Assembly (NCBI GenBank): GCA_025058955.1
Contig: JANXDV010000017.1
Coordinates: forward strand, 4,969 to 18,083
Reading direction: 5' to 3'
DNA length: 13,115 bases
Source: Archaeoglobaceae archaeon
Lineage (GTDB): Archaea > Halobacteriota > Archaeoglobi > Archaeoglobales > Archaeoglobaceae
Part shown: positions 1 through 6,138 of the stretch, piece after piece
Layout of the letters: every line of letters begins with the position of its first letter
How positions within the stretch are numbered: position 1 is the stretch's first letter
Position numbers and translations under genes: made by a program
The notes under the pieces: generated by a model
The model's input: only the letters and a program-made list of their open reading frames with translations
Databases searched by the model: none
Told to the model about the DNA's origin: nothing

Positions 1-614
1 AAGACTATATCGATTCCCTTGCTTTCAGCATGCTTTAAAGCGTCAAAAATGACCGCTGTTGGATCTGAGCCAGGATTATGCTTTACAACTCTAATTCCAA
101 GCCTCTTTGCGTGTTCTTCAATTTGCTCTATCGCCCCCGCTCTGAAAGTGTCACCAGCAGCGATCACAACGCTGTATTTACTCATAAGCCTTTTTGCAAC
201 CTTTGCTATTGTTGTAGTCTTCCCAGTTCCATTAACACCGACGAATATGATGTTCAAAGGCTTCTTTTCTTTAAGCTTTTTACCGACAAACTCATCAAAA
301 TCAAACTGGTTCTTCTGTAGGATTTCAATTAGAACAGATTTTAACTCACTCTCGACAATTCTATAAAGACTCTCTCCAATCTTCTTTCTTCTTCCCACAA
401 TCCCGCTCTTTAGTTTCTCTCTTATCTCTGAAACCACTTCAAAAGCTACATCGCTCTCGAGTAACGCTATTTCAAGCTCTTCAAGAATCTCCTCAACTTT
501 ATCCCCACTTATAATAACCTCTCCACTTGCAATGGCGGATACTTTTTCTCCAAAACTCCCTAAGTCTACCTTCTCCTTTAACTGCTGAAGTTTCTCCTTC
601 AGAGCCTTAAACAT
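1..614 (-). CDS. ftsY: Signal recognition particle receptor FtsY (partial, 3' end beyond window)
   Basis: SRP receptor GTPase that docks the SRP-ribosome-nascent-chain complex at the membrane through its NG domain. About 204 N-terminal residues are visible and the gene runs off the left edge. Residues 1-110 are a charged, helical A/N region. The P-loop (G1) GVNGTGKTTT is at about 126-135, and DTFRAGA at about 155-161, the motif shared by FtsY and Ffh/SRP54. The short charged N-terminus (MFKALKEKLQQ) in place of a long bacterial acidic domain, and the missing M domain context, favour FtsY over SRP54, as does the archaeal neighbourhood. The ATG lies one base after the pfdA stop (GAGTGAAATG) with GAGGAGTG as Shine-Dalgarno, so translation is probably coupled. 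The later G-motifs (DTAGR, TKxD) would lie outside the window. Confidence 0.95.
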   Translation of the reverse strand, partial: MFKALKEKLQQLKEKVDLGSFGEKVSAIASGEVIISGDKVEEILEELEIALLESDVAFEVVSEIREKLKSGIVGRRKKIGESLYRIVESELKSVLIEILQKNQFDFDEFVGKKLKEKKPLNIIFVGVNGTGKTTTIAKVAKRLMSKYSVVIAAGDTFRAGAIEQIEEHAKRLGIRVVKHNPGSDPTAVIFDALKHAESKGIDIV

Positions 615-615
615 T

Positions 616-1023
616 TCACTCCTCTTTCTTCTTCGATAGCTCCGCTATTTCTTGCTGGATCCTTGAAGCTTCAACCGCTATACCACGAAGGGTATTTGTA
701 GTTTCTGCACTCGATTTCTCAACTTCTTCAAGTCTTTTTTTTACAAAAGAGATAGCACTCTCGATCTCTTTTTCCACAACTACTCCAGAACCAATATCTA
801 CGAGAACTTTTTTACTCTCCTTGATCTCTGAATATGCGTAAATTCCACCACCAAGACTCATAAGTGCGTTTATTTCTTTATCAGAGCTCTTTAAAAATTC
901 AAGTGTCGAAATGGCTTTTCGATATTCATTTGCTATGAGCTCAAGTTCAACCAATCTTCTTTGCAACAACTCGAAATCCTTTTGGAGTTGTTGCAAAATT
1001 GCAACCTTTTCTTCTATGCTCAT
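616..1023 (-). CDS. pfdA: Prefoldin subunit alpha
   Basis: Alpha subunit of the hexameric (alpha2beta4) archaeal prefoldin, a cytosolic holdase chaperone that passes unfolded proteins to the thermosome. At 135 residues it has the normal length. The architecture is the expected one: an N-terminal coiled coil (about 1-50, rich in Q/E/L heptads), a central beta-hairpin section with the family-typical run LMSLGGGIYA followed by VLVDIGSGVVVEK (about 54-86), and a C-terminal coiled coil (about 88-135) ending in KKKEE. Its ATG overlaps the rpl18a TGA (ATGA) and its own stop is one base before the ftsY ATG, so it is embedded between a ribosomal protein and the SRP receptor, both concerned with nascent chains. 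The pfdB gene is not in the window. Confidence 0.95.
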   Translation of the reverse strand: MSIEEKVAILQQLQKDFELLQRRLVELELIANEYRKAISTLEFLKSSDKEINALMSLGGGIYAYSEIKESKKVLVDIGSGVVVEKEIESAISFVKKRLEEVEKSSAETTNTLRGIAVEASRIQQEIAELSKKKEE

Positions 1024-1196
1024 TCACCCACCTTTTTTATTTCTTCTATTTTAATTAAATTTCTCTTAACCTTGTGGTTGCTTCCAATGATCGACATCAA
1101 CTTCTCAATCGCCATTTTTTCGCTTTCTGCCTCTATCACTTTCTTAAACTTTCTCCAACCTTCCGAATCCTTAAATGAGCCCCTAATCTCAAACAT
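1020..1196 (-). CDS. rpl18a: Ribosomal protein L18a/L20a (LX family), 50S
   Basis: Small 58-residue protein beginning MFEIRGSFKDSEGWRKF and ending IKIEEIKKVGE. It matches the archaeal LX / eukaryotic eL20 family, whose archaeal members are about 55-80 residues. Family features visible are the opening EIRGxF strand, the EAESEKMAIEKLMSIIGS helix and the basic HKVKRNLIKI stretch expected to contact rRNA. It lies 9 nt after the eif6 stop; the stop TGA is fused to a Shine-Dalgarno (TGAGGTGAT), 5-7 nt before the ATG. Its TGA overlaps the pfdA ATG. The eif6-rpl18a-pfdA-ftsY order is a recurrent archaeal arrangement and supports the call. Confidence 0.93.
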   Translation of the reverse strand: MFEIRGSFKDSEGWRKFKKVIEAESEKMAIEKLMSIIGSNHKVKRNLIKIEEIKKVGE

Positions 1197-1205
1197 ACTA
1201 TCACC

Positions 1206-1856
1206 TCACGGAAATAAAGCCTCATCAATTATTCCCAATTCCAATCCAGTAGTGTCTCTGCCAACAAGATAACCTTTCGAATTCGCCAGAATACTCGAGC
1301 CTACCATGTCATTGCCAAAATTTGCGGTTCCTTTTAAAGCTTCAATCCCCATTACTCTGCTTATCTTCTTCAATTCCCATTCAGTTGCATTTGGATGAAC
1401 TATTCCGCCTCTATTAGTTATCACACCCGCCATTCCAACAGTTTTAATACCCCCTATTGTTCCATGAACGATTTCAATGTCAAGAAAATCGCTAACCTCT
1501 TCGATCGTTTTTTGTGGCATTTCAGGATGAGCTATTCCGCCACGATCGTTTATACAAAAATTGTTTCCAATACAAGTCATGGGAGTATCAACAACCTTTA
1601 CATCGATCTTTCTTTTCAACTTTTCGAGCTCCTTACTCATGATATTACTACTCACAGCTATTCCCTTAGAATTCATCGCTATCATTGCTCCAACAAGCTC
1701 TGAGCCAGAAATGGTTGTAGTGATCACTTCAACACCCAAAATTTCCCTAATAGAAGCTTCAAACTTCTCTTCAGGGACACCAATTACTGCAAAATTCTCT
1801 GAGACTTTTGCATATAGCCCAATGAGTGGATTTCCATGAACCGCTAAAAGCTTCAT
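1206..1856 (-). CDS. eif6: Translation initiation / ribosome anti-association factor aIF6
   Basis: Binds the large ribosomal subunit and prevents premature joining with the small subunit, with a role in 50S maturation. The 216 residues match the compact archaeal form of five quasi-repeats forming a pentein fold. The repeats can be read directly as recurring units of the type GIAVSSNIMS, GGIAHPEMP, GVITNRGGIVHPNAT and SSILANSKGYLVG. The start MKLLAVHGNPLIGLYAKV is typical, so the ATG at 1856 is well supported. It overlaps the rpl31e stop as ATGA, implying translational coupling, and is followed by rpl18a after 9 nt. Confidence 0.96.
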   Translation of the reverse strand: MKLLAVHGNPLIGLYAKVSENFAVIGVPEEKFEASIREILGVEVITTTISGSELVGAMIAMNSKGIAVSSNIMSKELEKLKRKIDVKVVDTPMTCIGNNFCINDRGGIAHPEMPQKTIEEVSDFLDIEIVHGTIGGIKTVGMAGVITNRGGIVHPNATEWELKKISRVMGIEALKGTANFGNDMVGSSILANSKGYLVGRDTTGLELGIIDEALFP

Positions 1857-2119
1857 GCAAGTTCAACTTCAACTATGCCATCGTCGAACTTCACCGCTCT
1901 AACTCTGAGCTTTGCGGGAGCCCATTTAGCTCCTCTGCTCCAAAGTAGCTCGTTAACTTTTTCATCGAGCTTAACATTCTCTGGTGGAACTTTCATGTGC
2001 CTGCTAAGAAAATTTCTGAGATATATCGAAGCTTTCTTAGCTCTCAGCCATCTTGGATAACCAACAAGTTTCTGTCTGAGCCTTAGGGAATAAATTCTCT
2101 CAACCTGTATGTTCGCCAT
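1853..2119 (-). CDS. rpl31e: Ribosomal protein L31e, 50S
   Basis: Archaeal/eukaryotic-type large-subunit protein located near the polypeptide exit tunnel in known structures. At 88 residues it has normal archaeal length. Visible family features are ERIYSLRLRQKLVGYPRWLRAKKAS near the N-terminus, the RNFLSRHMKVPPENVKL segment (about 36-51) and the conserved LLWSRGAKWAPAKLRVRAV (about 58-76). The ATG is preceded by TGAGGTG, in which TGA is the rpl39e stop 9 nt upstream. Its own TGA overlaps the eif6 ATG. Confidence 0.96.
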   Translation of the reverse strand: MANIQVERIYSLRLRQKLVGYPRWLRAKKASIYLRNFLSRHMKVPPENVKLDEKVNELLWSRGAKWAPAKLRVRAVKFDDGIVEVELA

Positions 2120-2128
2120 AAGAACACC

Positions 2129-2281
2129 TCAAACCTTCAACTTCCTCCTTCTCCAATACCTTCTCTTAGGGCTACCAAAAACCCTTCTTTTTGTTTTCAT
2201 TGTAACCCAAACTGGAGCACGAACGTTTTGCTTCAACGCCTTAGCAAGCCTTAACTTAACACCAAGAGTCTTCTTACCCAT
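2129..2281 (-). CDS. rpl39e: Ribosomal protein L39e, 50S
   Basis: Very small (50-residue), strongly basic protein starting MGKKTLGVKLRLAKALKQN and ending with a RRYWRRRKLKV tail. This is the L39e pattern (K/R-rich, with the conserved PVWVTMKTKRRV core about residues 23-34). In known ribosome structures L39e lines the exit tunnel. The gene lies in the usual place directly upstream of rpl31e. It starts 4 nt after the stop of the PDCD5-like gene, with GGAAGTGAT just upstream of the ATG serving as Shine-Dalgarno and overlapping that stop. Confidence 0.95.
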   Translation of the reverse strand: MGKKTLGVKLRLAKALKQNVRAPVWVTMKTKRRVFGSPKRRYWRRRKLKV

Positions 2282-2285
2282 AATA

Positions 2286-2612
2286 TCACTTCCTAACGAT
2301 CTTCGTTTCTCTCTTCTTTTGGGCTCTTTTAAGAATTTCTACAAGCATGTTGTCAGTTATCTTACTCTGAATTTTTCCAGCCTGAGCCAAGTAGACGAGC
2401 TGGGTTTCCACTGCTTCAGCAATTTCTGGATGTGCAAGCTTTAGTCTTGCAAGTCTCTCCCTTGCCTCTGGTTCAAGAATTGCCCTCAATATTGCCTGCT
2501 TCTGGGCTTCATACTGTCTCCTCATCTCTTCCTGCTTTCTAAGTTCTTCAAGCTCTTTTTGCCTTTGCAATTCAAGTAGCCTTCTTCTTCTGAGTTCTTC
2601 CAGCTCGTCCAT
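2286..2612 (-). CDS. PDCD5-family DNA/RNA-binding protein
   Basis: A 108-residue protein of the PDCD5/TFAR19 family. Residues 1-45 are an almost uninterrupted charged helix of R, E, Q and L. The conserved core follows: ILRAILEPEARERLARLKLAHPE (about 42-64), then VETQLVYLAQAGKIQSKITDNMLVEILK, a compact triple-helix bundle in family structures. The end is basic (KKRETKIVRK). Archaeal members bind nucleic acid in vitro, but the cellular role is not settled. Its constant position between rps19e and rpl39e suggests a link with translation or ribosome assembly (inference). It starts 9 nt after the rps19e stop behind TGAGGTGG. Confidence 0.93.
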   Translation of the reverse strand: MDELEELRRRRLLELQRQKELEELRKQEEMRRQYEAQKQAILRAILEPEARERLARLKLAHPEIAEAVETQLVYLAQAGKIQSKITDNMLVEILKRAQKKRETKIVRK

Positions 2613-2621
2613 CTTACCACC

Positions 2622-3062
2622 TCAATACTTGCTCAGCTCAGGAATTTTCTTAGAAAGTTCTACCTTTAACTCAGAAGCTATCTTGTCTAAGTAAGATCTC
2701 CCCGCTGGAGTCAAAACTCTCCCCTTGGAAGTCTTTTTAACAAATCCAAGTTGTTCAAGCTGGTGAAGAGCGTTCCTTACTATTGCTCCACTTCCTTTAG
2801 CAAAATGCGCTGGTCTAACTCCACGTCTTTTTCTTCCCCCATAATAAGTTCTCAATCTCTCGATTCCTACGGGACCATCGATATAAATTCTCCTGAAAAT
2901 CGATGCAAGTCTTATATACCACCAATCTGGCTGATCTGGAGCCCTTTCTCTATTTACTCCTGTCTTCACATACTTTGCCCACTCAGGTGGAGATACCGCA
3001 TCTTTTAATTTTTCTGCAACCCTGCTTATGAGTAGCTCTGCAGGAACATCGTATACACTCAT
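2622..3062 (-). CDS. rps19e: Ribosomal protein S19e, 30S
   Basis: Archaeal/eukaryotic-type small-subunit protein (146 residues, normal length) with a winged-helix fold, needed for small-subunit maturation in eukaryotes. Family signatures are clear: SVYDVPAELLI at the N-terminus, PPEWAKYVKTG (about 25-35), PDWWYIRLASIFRRIYIDGPVGI (about 45-67), YYGGRKRRGVRP (about 73-84) and GRVLTPAGRSYLDKIA near the C-terminus. The ATG is 5 nt after the stop of the upstream YhbY-like gene, and the Shine-Dalgarno GAGAGGTGA contains that stop codon. Confidence 0.96.
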   Translation of the reverse strand: MSVYDVPAELLISRVAEKLKDAVSPPEWAKYVKTGVNRERAPDQPDWWYIRLASIFRRIYIDGPVGIERLRTYYGGRKRRGVRPAHFAKGSGAIVRNALHQLEQLGFVKKTSKGRVLTPAGRSYLDKIASELKVELSKKIPELSKY

Positions 3063-3067
3063 TCAAT

Positions 3068-3286
3068 TCACCTCTCCAAGGTTATTACAAACCCTCTTAC
3101 GTCTTTAACATTACACTTGAGCTTTTCAGCCAACTCTTTCACCACCGAATCCTTATCACTCCTTTTATCGAAATTTTTGAGCATTTTGACCTTTACAATT
3201 CCTCTCTTTTCAAGTTGGAGATTTATTTCGTTTATTAAACTTTCCGTTATTCCCTTCTTCCCAACGTTGATCTTTACTATTTCCAT
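3068..3286 (-). CDS. YhbY / CRM-domain RNA-binding protein
   Basis: Small protein (72 residues from this ATG) of the CRS1-YhbY (CRM) family, a KH-like RNA-binding fold that in bacteria and organelles associates with large-subunit precursors and group II introns. Seen in the sequence: VKINVGKKGITESLINEINLQLE with the family GxxG loop (GKKG), then VKVKML, then CNVKDVRGFVITLER, matching the closing strand of YhbY. An alternative TTG start at 3307 would add seven residues. I prefer the ATG at 3286 because neither start has a well-spaced Shine-Dalgarno, the TTG lies only 13 nt after the argC stop, and an A6T6 tract is placed about 26-30 nt upstream of this ATG as a TATA-like element. As first gene of the ribosomal run it may act in ribosome assembly (inference). 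Confidence 0.85.
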   Translation of the reverse strand: MEIVKINVGKKGITESLINEINLQLEKRGIVKVKMLKNFDKRSDKDSVVKELAEKLKCNVKDVRGFVITLER

Positions 3287-3309
3287 TTCCTCAATGCTGA
3301 TGCTCAACT

Positions 3310-3321
3310 AAAAAATTTTTT
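3310..3321 (-). promoter_or_regulatory. A6T6 tract: candidate argC terminator and yhbY/ribosomal-operon promoter
   Basis: A perfect A6T6 palindrome begins at the argC stop codon. On the minus strand the T6 run falls immediately after that stop, the kind of T-tract at which archaeal polymerase terminates. The same AT block is centred about 26-30 nt upstream of the ATG at 3286, the spacing of an archaeal TATA box to a leaderless start. Either reading alone is weak; both are inference. Confidence 0.4.
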
Positions 3322-4319
3322 CATGGAAAGAGTGGGGGAATTTTCAGTCCAACCCATTCCTTCAAGCCAAACATCAAGTTCATGTTCTGTATAGCCTGTC
3401 CACTTGCTCCTTTTACCATGTTGTCAATCGCTGAAATTACCACCGCTCGATCATTGGCTGAATACAATGAAATATCGCAGAAATTGCTCCCTCTAACTTG
3501 AATTAGCTTAACTTCATCTTGAAGTCTTATAAAATAGCAGTCTCTGTAAAACTCCTCGTAGATCTTGTAAAGTTCTTCTCTGCTAAGTTCCCCACGTAGG
3601 AAAACGTGAGCATTTGTCAAGATTCCTCTTGAGCCCGGAAAGACTTGGGGAGTGAAATAGACTTTGAGATCTTGCTGAAATCTTGAAAGTTCTTGGACTA
3701 TTTCTGGGAGATGTCTGTGATCAGTGACTTTGTAAGGAACGATGGATTCATGCAAGTTCGGATAATGTGTGAAATCCGATGGACTCTCGCCAGCGCCAGT
3801 TATACCGCTTTTGCAGTCAAATACAACTCTCTCGATCAGTTCAAGCTTTGCAAGTGGTGCTACAGCCAAAATTGTGCCAGTCGGATAACATCCTGGGTTT
3901 GCTACCAAGTTGGCTTTCTTGATCTCCTCTCTATGAATTTCAGGAATTCCGTAAACCGCTTCCAAGTATGCGGTATGTTTCTTTCCATAGGTCTTCTCGT
4001 AAACTTCCTTTGGCAATCGATAATCTGCGGAGAGATCAACGACTTTTATACCCAATTCAAGCAATTTTGGTGCATAAAGCATAGCTTCTCCATGTGGCAC
4101 CGCAGTGAACACAAGATCGCAATCAGAAAAATTTTCAACTTCTGGAGTGCAAAACTTCAGATTATAGAAACCTTTCAGAAACGCATGAACTTTCCAAACT
4201 TCTTTTCCCTCGAATCTCCTTGAAGAAATTGCAGAAACTTCTGCTTCTGGATGCATTGCAAGCAATCTTAGCAATTCTCCTCCAGTATATCCGCTCGCAC
4301 CGATAATTCCAATCTTCAT
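3321..4319 (-). CDS. argC: N-acetyl-gamma-glutamyl-phosphate reductase (ArgC; possibly LysY-type dual use)
   Basis: NADPH-dependent reduction of N-acetylglutamyl phosphate to the semialdehyde in arginine synthesis. Some archaeal homologues also or instead act on the LysW-linked lysine intermediate. The 332 residues cover the full family length. Visible: Rossmann start MKIGIIGASGYTGGELLRLL (dinucleotide site, about 7-14), the SADYRLP segment (about 97-103), the catalytic-cysteine motif NPGCYPTGTILA with Cys144, SGITGAGESP (about 171-180), the HRHLPEI histidine motif (about 201-207), and the C-terminal GSNFCDI and NMVKGASGQAIQNMN segments. No other arg genes are in the window. There is no Shine-Dalgarno before the ATG, and a TATA-like box about 22 nt upstream suggests a leaderless message. 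It reads in the same direction as the ribosomal operon and may share transcripts with it. Confidence 0.95.
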   Translation of the reverse strand: MKIGIIGASGYTGGELLRLLAMHPEAEVSAISSRRFEGKEVWKVHAFLKGFYNLKFCTPEVENFSDCDLVFTAVPHGEAMLYAPKLLELGIKVVDLSADYRLPKEVYEKTYGKKHTAYLEAVYGIPEIHREEIKKANLVANPGCYPTGTILAVAPLAKLELIERVVFDCKSGITGAGESPSDFTHYPNLHESIVPYKVTDHRHLPEIVQELSRFQQDLKVYFTPQVFPGSRGILTNAHVFLRGELSREELYKIYEEFYRDCYFIRLQDEVKLIQVRGSNFCDISLYSANDRAVVISAIDNMVKGASGQAIQNMNLMFGLKEWVGLKIPPLFP

Positions 4320-4336
4320 GCCCGTAGTTTGAGTTA

Positions 4337-4346
4337 CTAAATATAG
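4337..4346 (-). promoter_or_regulatory. argC TATA box, probable leaderless promoter
   Basis: On the minus strand the sequence reads GAAAAGACTATATTTAG, a purine-rich BRE-like element followed by a TATA box. Its centre is about 22-23 nt before the argC ATG, so initiation should fall at or next to the start codon, consistent with the absence of a Shine-Dalgarno. Confidence 0.55.
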
Positions 4347-4366
4347 TCTTTTCTACATGCAAAAAA

Positions 4367-4374
4367 TTTAAATA
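4367..4374 (+). promoter_or_regulatory. cetZ TATA-like box
   Basis: TTTAAATA within an A/T-rich block (4361-4380), preceded by an A-run. Its centre lies about 37 nt upstream of the cetZ ATG, predicting a transcript starting near 4397 with a short leader that just includes the GAGGGTG Shine-Dalgarno (4395-4401). The 87-nt gap between argC and cetZ thus holds two divergent promoters and nothing else that I recognise. Confidence 0.45.
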
Positions 4375-4406
4375 AAAATTGAAAGTATGTTTTAGAGGGT
4401 GTCAAG

Positions 4407-5579
4407 ATGAGGTTCTTTGTCATCGGCTTCGGACAAGCGGGTGGAAAGATCTTGGACATGTTCGTCGAGAATGAGAAACAGAGAGGATCAAATGTTAGAA
4501 TGAGATGGCTTGCCATAAATTCTGCGAGGACAGATCTAATCGGATTGAAACACGTTCCAATGCGAGATCGTATCTTGATCGGACAAACGGTTGTCAAAGG
4601 ACATGGTGTTGGAACTGACAACAGACTTGGAGCAAAGATCACTCAGGAAGAGATCGAGACGATTCTGAATGCGATCGACGAAAGGGGGACTCATGATTTG
4701 GATGCTTTTCTAATCATTGCTGGTCTTGGTGGTGGCACTGGCAGTGGTGGTGCGCCCGTGCTCGCAAAATATATTTCCGAAATGTATTCTGAGCCTGTTT
4801 ATGCTTTTGGAATTCTCCCCGCTCCTGAAGAGGGGAAGCTTTACTCACTCAATGCTGCAAGAAGTATGATCTCGATAATGAAATACGTTGATAATCTCAT
4901 CCTTTTTGATAATGGAGCATGGAAATTTGAGGGATTGAGCCTTAAAGAATCTTTTGCAAGGATCAACGAAGAAATCGTTCGTAGAATAGCTTTACTTGCA
5001 AGAGCAGGAGAGCCTATGGAAGACATGGTTGGCGAAATGGTTGTGGATAGCAGTGAAGTTATAAATACGCTCAAAGGTGGTGGAATCTCCTCCATAGGCT
5101 ATGCGACAAGTTTAGCAGAAGCTGAACAGAAGAAAAGTTTCTCTTTATTCAAAAAGAAGAAAAAGGAAGAAGAGGAAATGGAGACAATTGAAGGAGACAA
5201 AGCTATAAAGATCTCCTCCCTCGTTAGAAGAGCAGCACTTGGTAGACTAACTTTGCCATGCAACATAGCCAGTGCGGAAAGAGCCTTGATCTTGGTCGCC
5301 GGTCCACCAGAGCATCTTGACAGAAAAGGATTGGAGAAGGCAAAGATCTGGCTTGAAGAGCAGATCGCTGGTGTGGAGGTTAGAGCGGGAGATTATCCAA
5401 CGAGAAGAACAAAATACGTTGCAGCCCTTGTATTGCTTGCAAACGTAACGGACGCTCCGAGGGTTAAGGAATTGCAACAGCTCGCACTTGAAGCAAAAGA
5501 AGGCATTGAGGCTGCAGAAAAGGAAAGGATAGAGAAAACGATCAGCCTCTTCGATGAAGATCTCGAGCCGTTGATATGA
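4407..5579 (+). CDS. CetZ-like tubulin/FtsZ superfamily GTPase
   Basis: Tubulin-superfamily GTPase expected to polymerise in the cytoplasm. Haloarchaeal CetZs control cell shape. The match to CetZ is strong throughout: VIGFGQAGGKILDMF (about 5-19), RILIGQTVVKGHGVGTDNRLGA (about 55-76), the tubulin signature GLGGGTGSGG at about 106-115, EPVYAFGILPAPEEGKLYSLNAARS, and VVDSSEVINTLKGGGISSIGYA (about 212-233). That last segment is the T7 catalytic loop, and its acidic pair is D-x-x-E (D214, E217) as in CetZ and alpha-tubulin, not FtsZ's D-x-x-D. A lysine/glutamate-rich insert follows (about 242-260). The C-terminal domain (about 265-390) ends LFDEDLEPLI without a clear FtsZ-type tail. It opens the cetZ-ubiX-cobQ run with a good Shine-Dalgarno. 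Its target process in this organism is unknown. Confidence 0.92.
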   Translation: MRFFVIGFGQAGGKILDMFVENEKQRGSNVRMRWLAINSARTDLIGLKHVPMRDRILIGQTVVKGHGVGTDNRLGAKITQEEIETILNAIDERGTHDLDAFLIIAGLGGGTGSGGAPVLAKYISEMYSEPVYAFGILPAPEEGKLYSLNAARSMISIMKYVDNLILFDNGAWKFEGLSLKESFARINEEIVRRIALLARAGEPMEDMVGEMVVDSSEVINTLKGGGISSIGYATSLAEAEQKKSFSLFKKKKKEEEEMETIEGDKAIKISSLVRRAALGRLTLPCNIASAERALILVAGPPEHLDRKGLEKAKIWLEEQIAGVEVRAGDYPTRRTKYVAALVLLANVTDAPRVKELQQLALEAKEGIEAAEKERIEKTISLFDEDLEPLI

Positions 5580-5581
5580 AA

Positions 5582-5587
5582 TTTTTT
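5582..5587 (+). terminator. T6 tract between cetZ and ubiX, possible partial terminator
   Basis: Six T residues follow the cetZ stop by two bases and precede the ubiX ATG. Archaeal polymerase can stop at T5-T7 runs, so this may attenuate the transcript between cetZ and ubiX. The ten-base gap has no Shine-Dalgarno. Weak evidence only. Confidence 0.25.
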
Positions 5588-5589
5588 GT

Positions 5590-6138
5590 ATGAAATTGAT
5601 CGTCGCCCTCACTGGGGCAAGCGGGCAGATAGTGGGTATTAGGCTTATTGAAAAGTTGATCTCTAAGGGAATAGAAGTTTACGCTATTGCCTCAAGAGCG
5701 GCAAAGATCACGATGAAGAGCGAAACAGAATACGACGAGACTTATTTGCGAAGCATTGCAACCAAGTATTACGATGAGGATGAGATCTATGCTCCATTTT
5801 CAAGTGGAAGCTTTAGGCATGACGGCATGGCAATTGTGCCTTGTAGCATCAAGACCGCTTCGAGCATAGCTTATGGGATAACGGACAATCTGATCACGAG
5901 ATCCGCGGACGTGACGCTTAAGGAAGGAAGAAAGCTTGTTGTTGCTGTAAGAGAAGCTCCCTTGCATAAGGGACATCTTTCCGCTTTGATGAGATTGTCA
6001 GAGCTTGGTGCTGTCGTTTATCCGCTTGTTTTATCCTTTTATTCCAAGCCAAAAACGATAGAAGAGCTTGTAGACTTTACAGTTTCAAGAATAATGGAAC
6101 AGTTTGGAATTGAAGTTGAATACAAGAGATGGGAATGA
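5590..6138 (+). CDS. ubiX: Flavin prenyltransferase UbiX
   Basis: Transfers a dimethylallyl group to FMN to make prenyl-FMN, the cofactor of UbiD-family decarboxylases. At 182 residues it is typical. Visible: the FMN-binding start LIVALTGASGQIVGIRLIEKL (GASG about 9-12), GMAIVPCSIKTASSIAYGITDNLITRSADV (about 79-108), the REAPL motif (about 121-125) and YSKPKTIEELVDFTVSRIMEQFGIE near the C-terminus. In archaea prenyl-FMN is needed for the UbiD-type decarboxylase of the modified mevalonate pathway and for quinone synthesis. No UbiD is in the window, so the client is undecided. The ATG is 10 nt after the cetZ stop without a Shine-Dalgarno, and the TGA overlaps the cobQ start. Confidence 0.94.
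   Translation: MKLIVALTGASGQIVGIRLIEKLISKGIEVYAIASRAAKITMKSETEYDETYLRSIATKYYDEDEIYAPFSSGSFRHDGMAIVPCSIKTASSIAYGITDNLITRSADVTLKEGRKLVVAVREAPLHKGHLSALMRLSELGAVVYPLVLSFYSKPKTIEELVDFTVSRIMEQFGIEVEYKRWE

Noticed and set aside
3693..4223. 176-codon open frame on the plus strand inside argC
   Set aside because: It is antisense to a clear full-length ArgC, has a Cys/Trp-rich composition unlike any family I recognise, and lacks a Shine-Dalgarno.
4337..4642. 101-codon minus-strand open frame over the start of cetZ
   Set aside because: It covers the argC/cetZ promoter region and the conserved CetZ N-terminus; no recognisable domain.
5575..5597. Direct repeat TATGAAATT (5575-5583 and 5589-5597) around the cetZ/ubiX junction
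   Set aside because: The second copy is simply the ubiX start codons (ATG AAA TT) and the first overlaps the cetZ stop. Nine bases in AT-rich sequence is readily coincidental.
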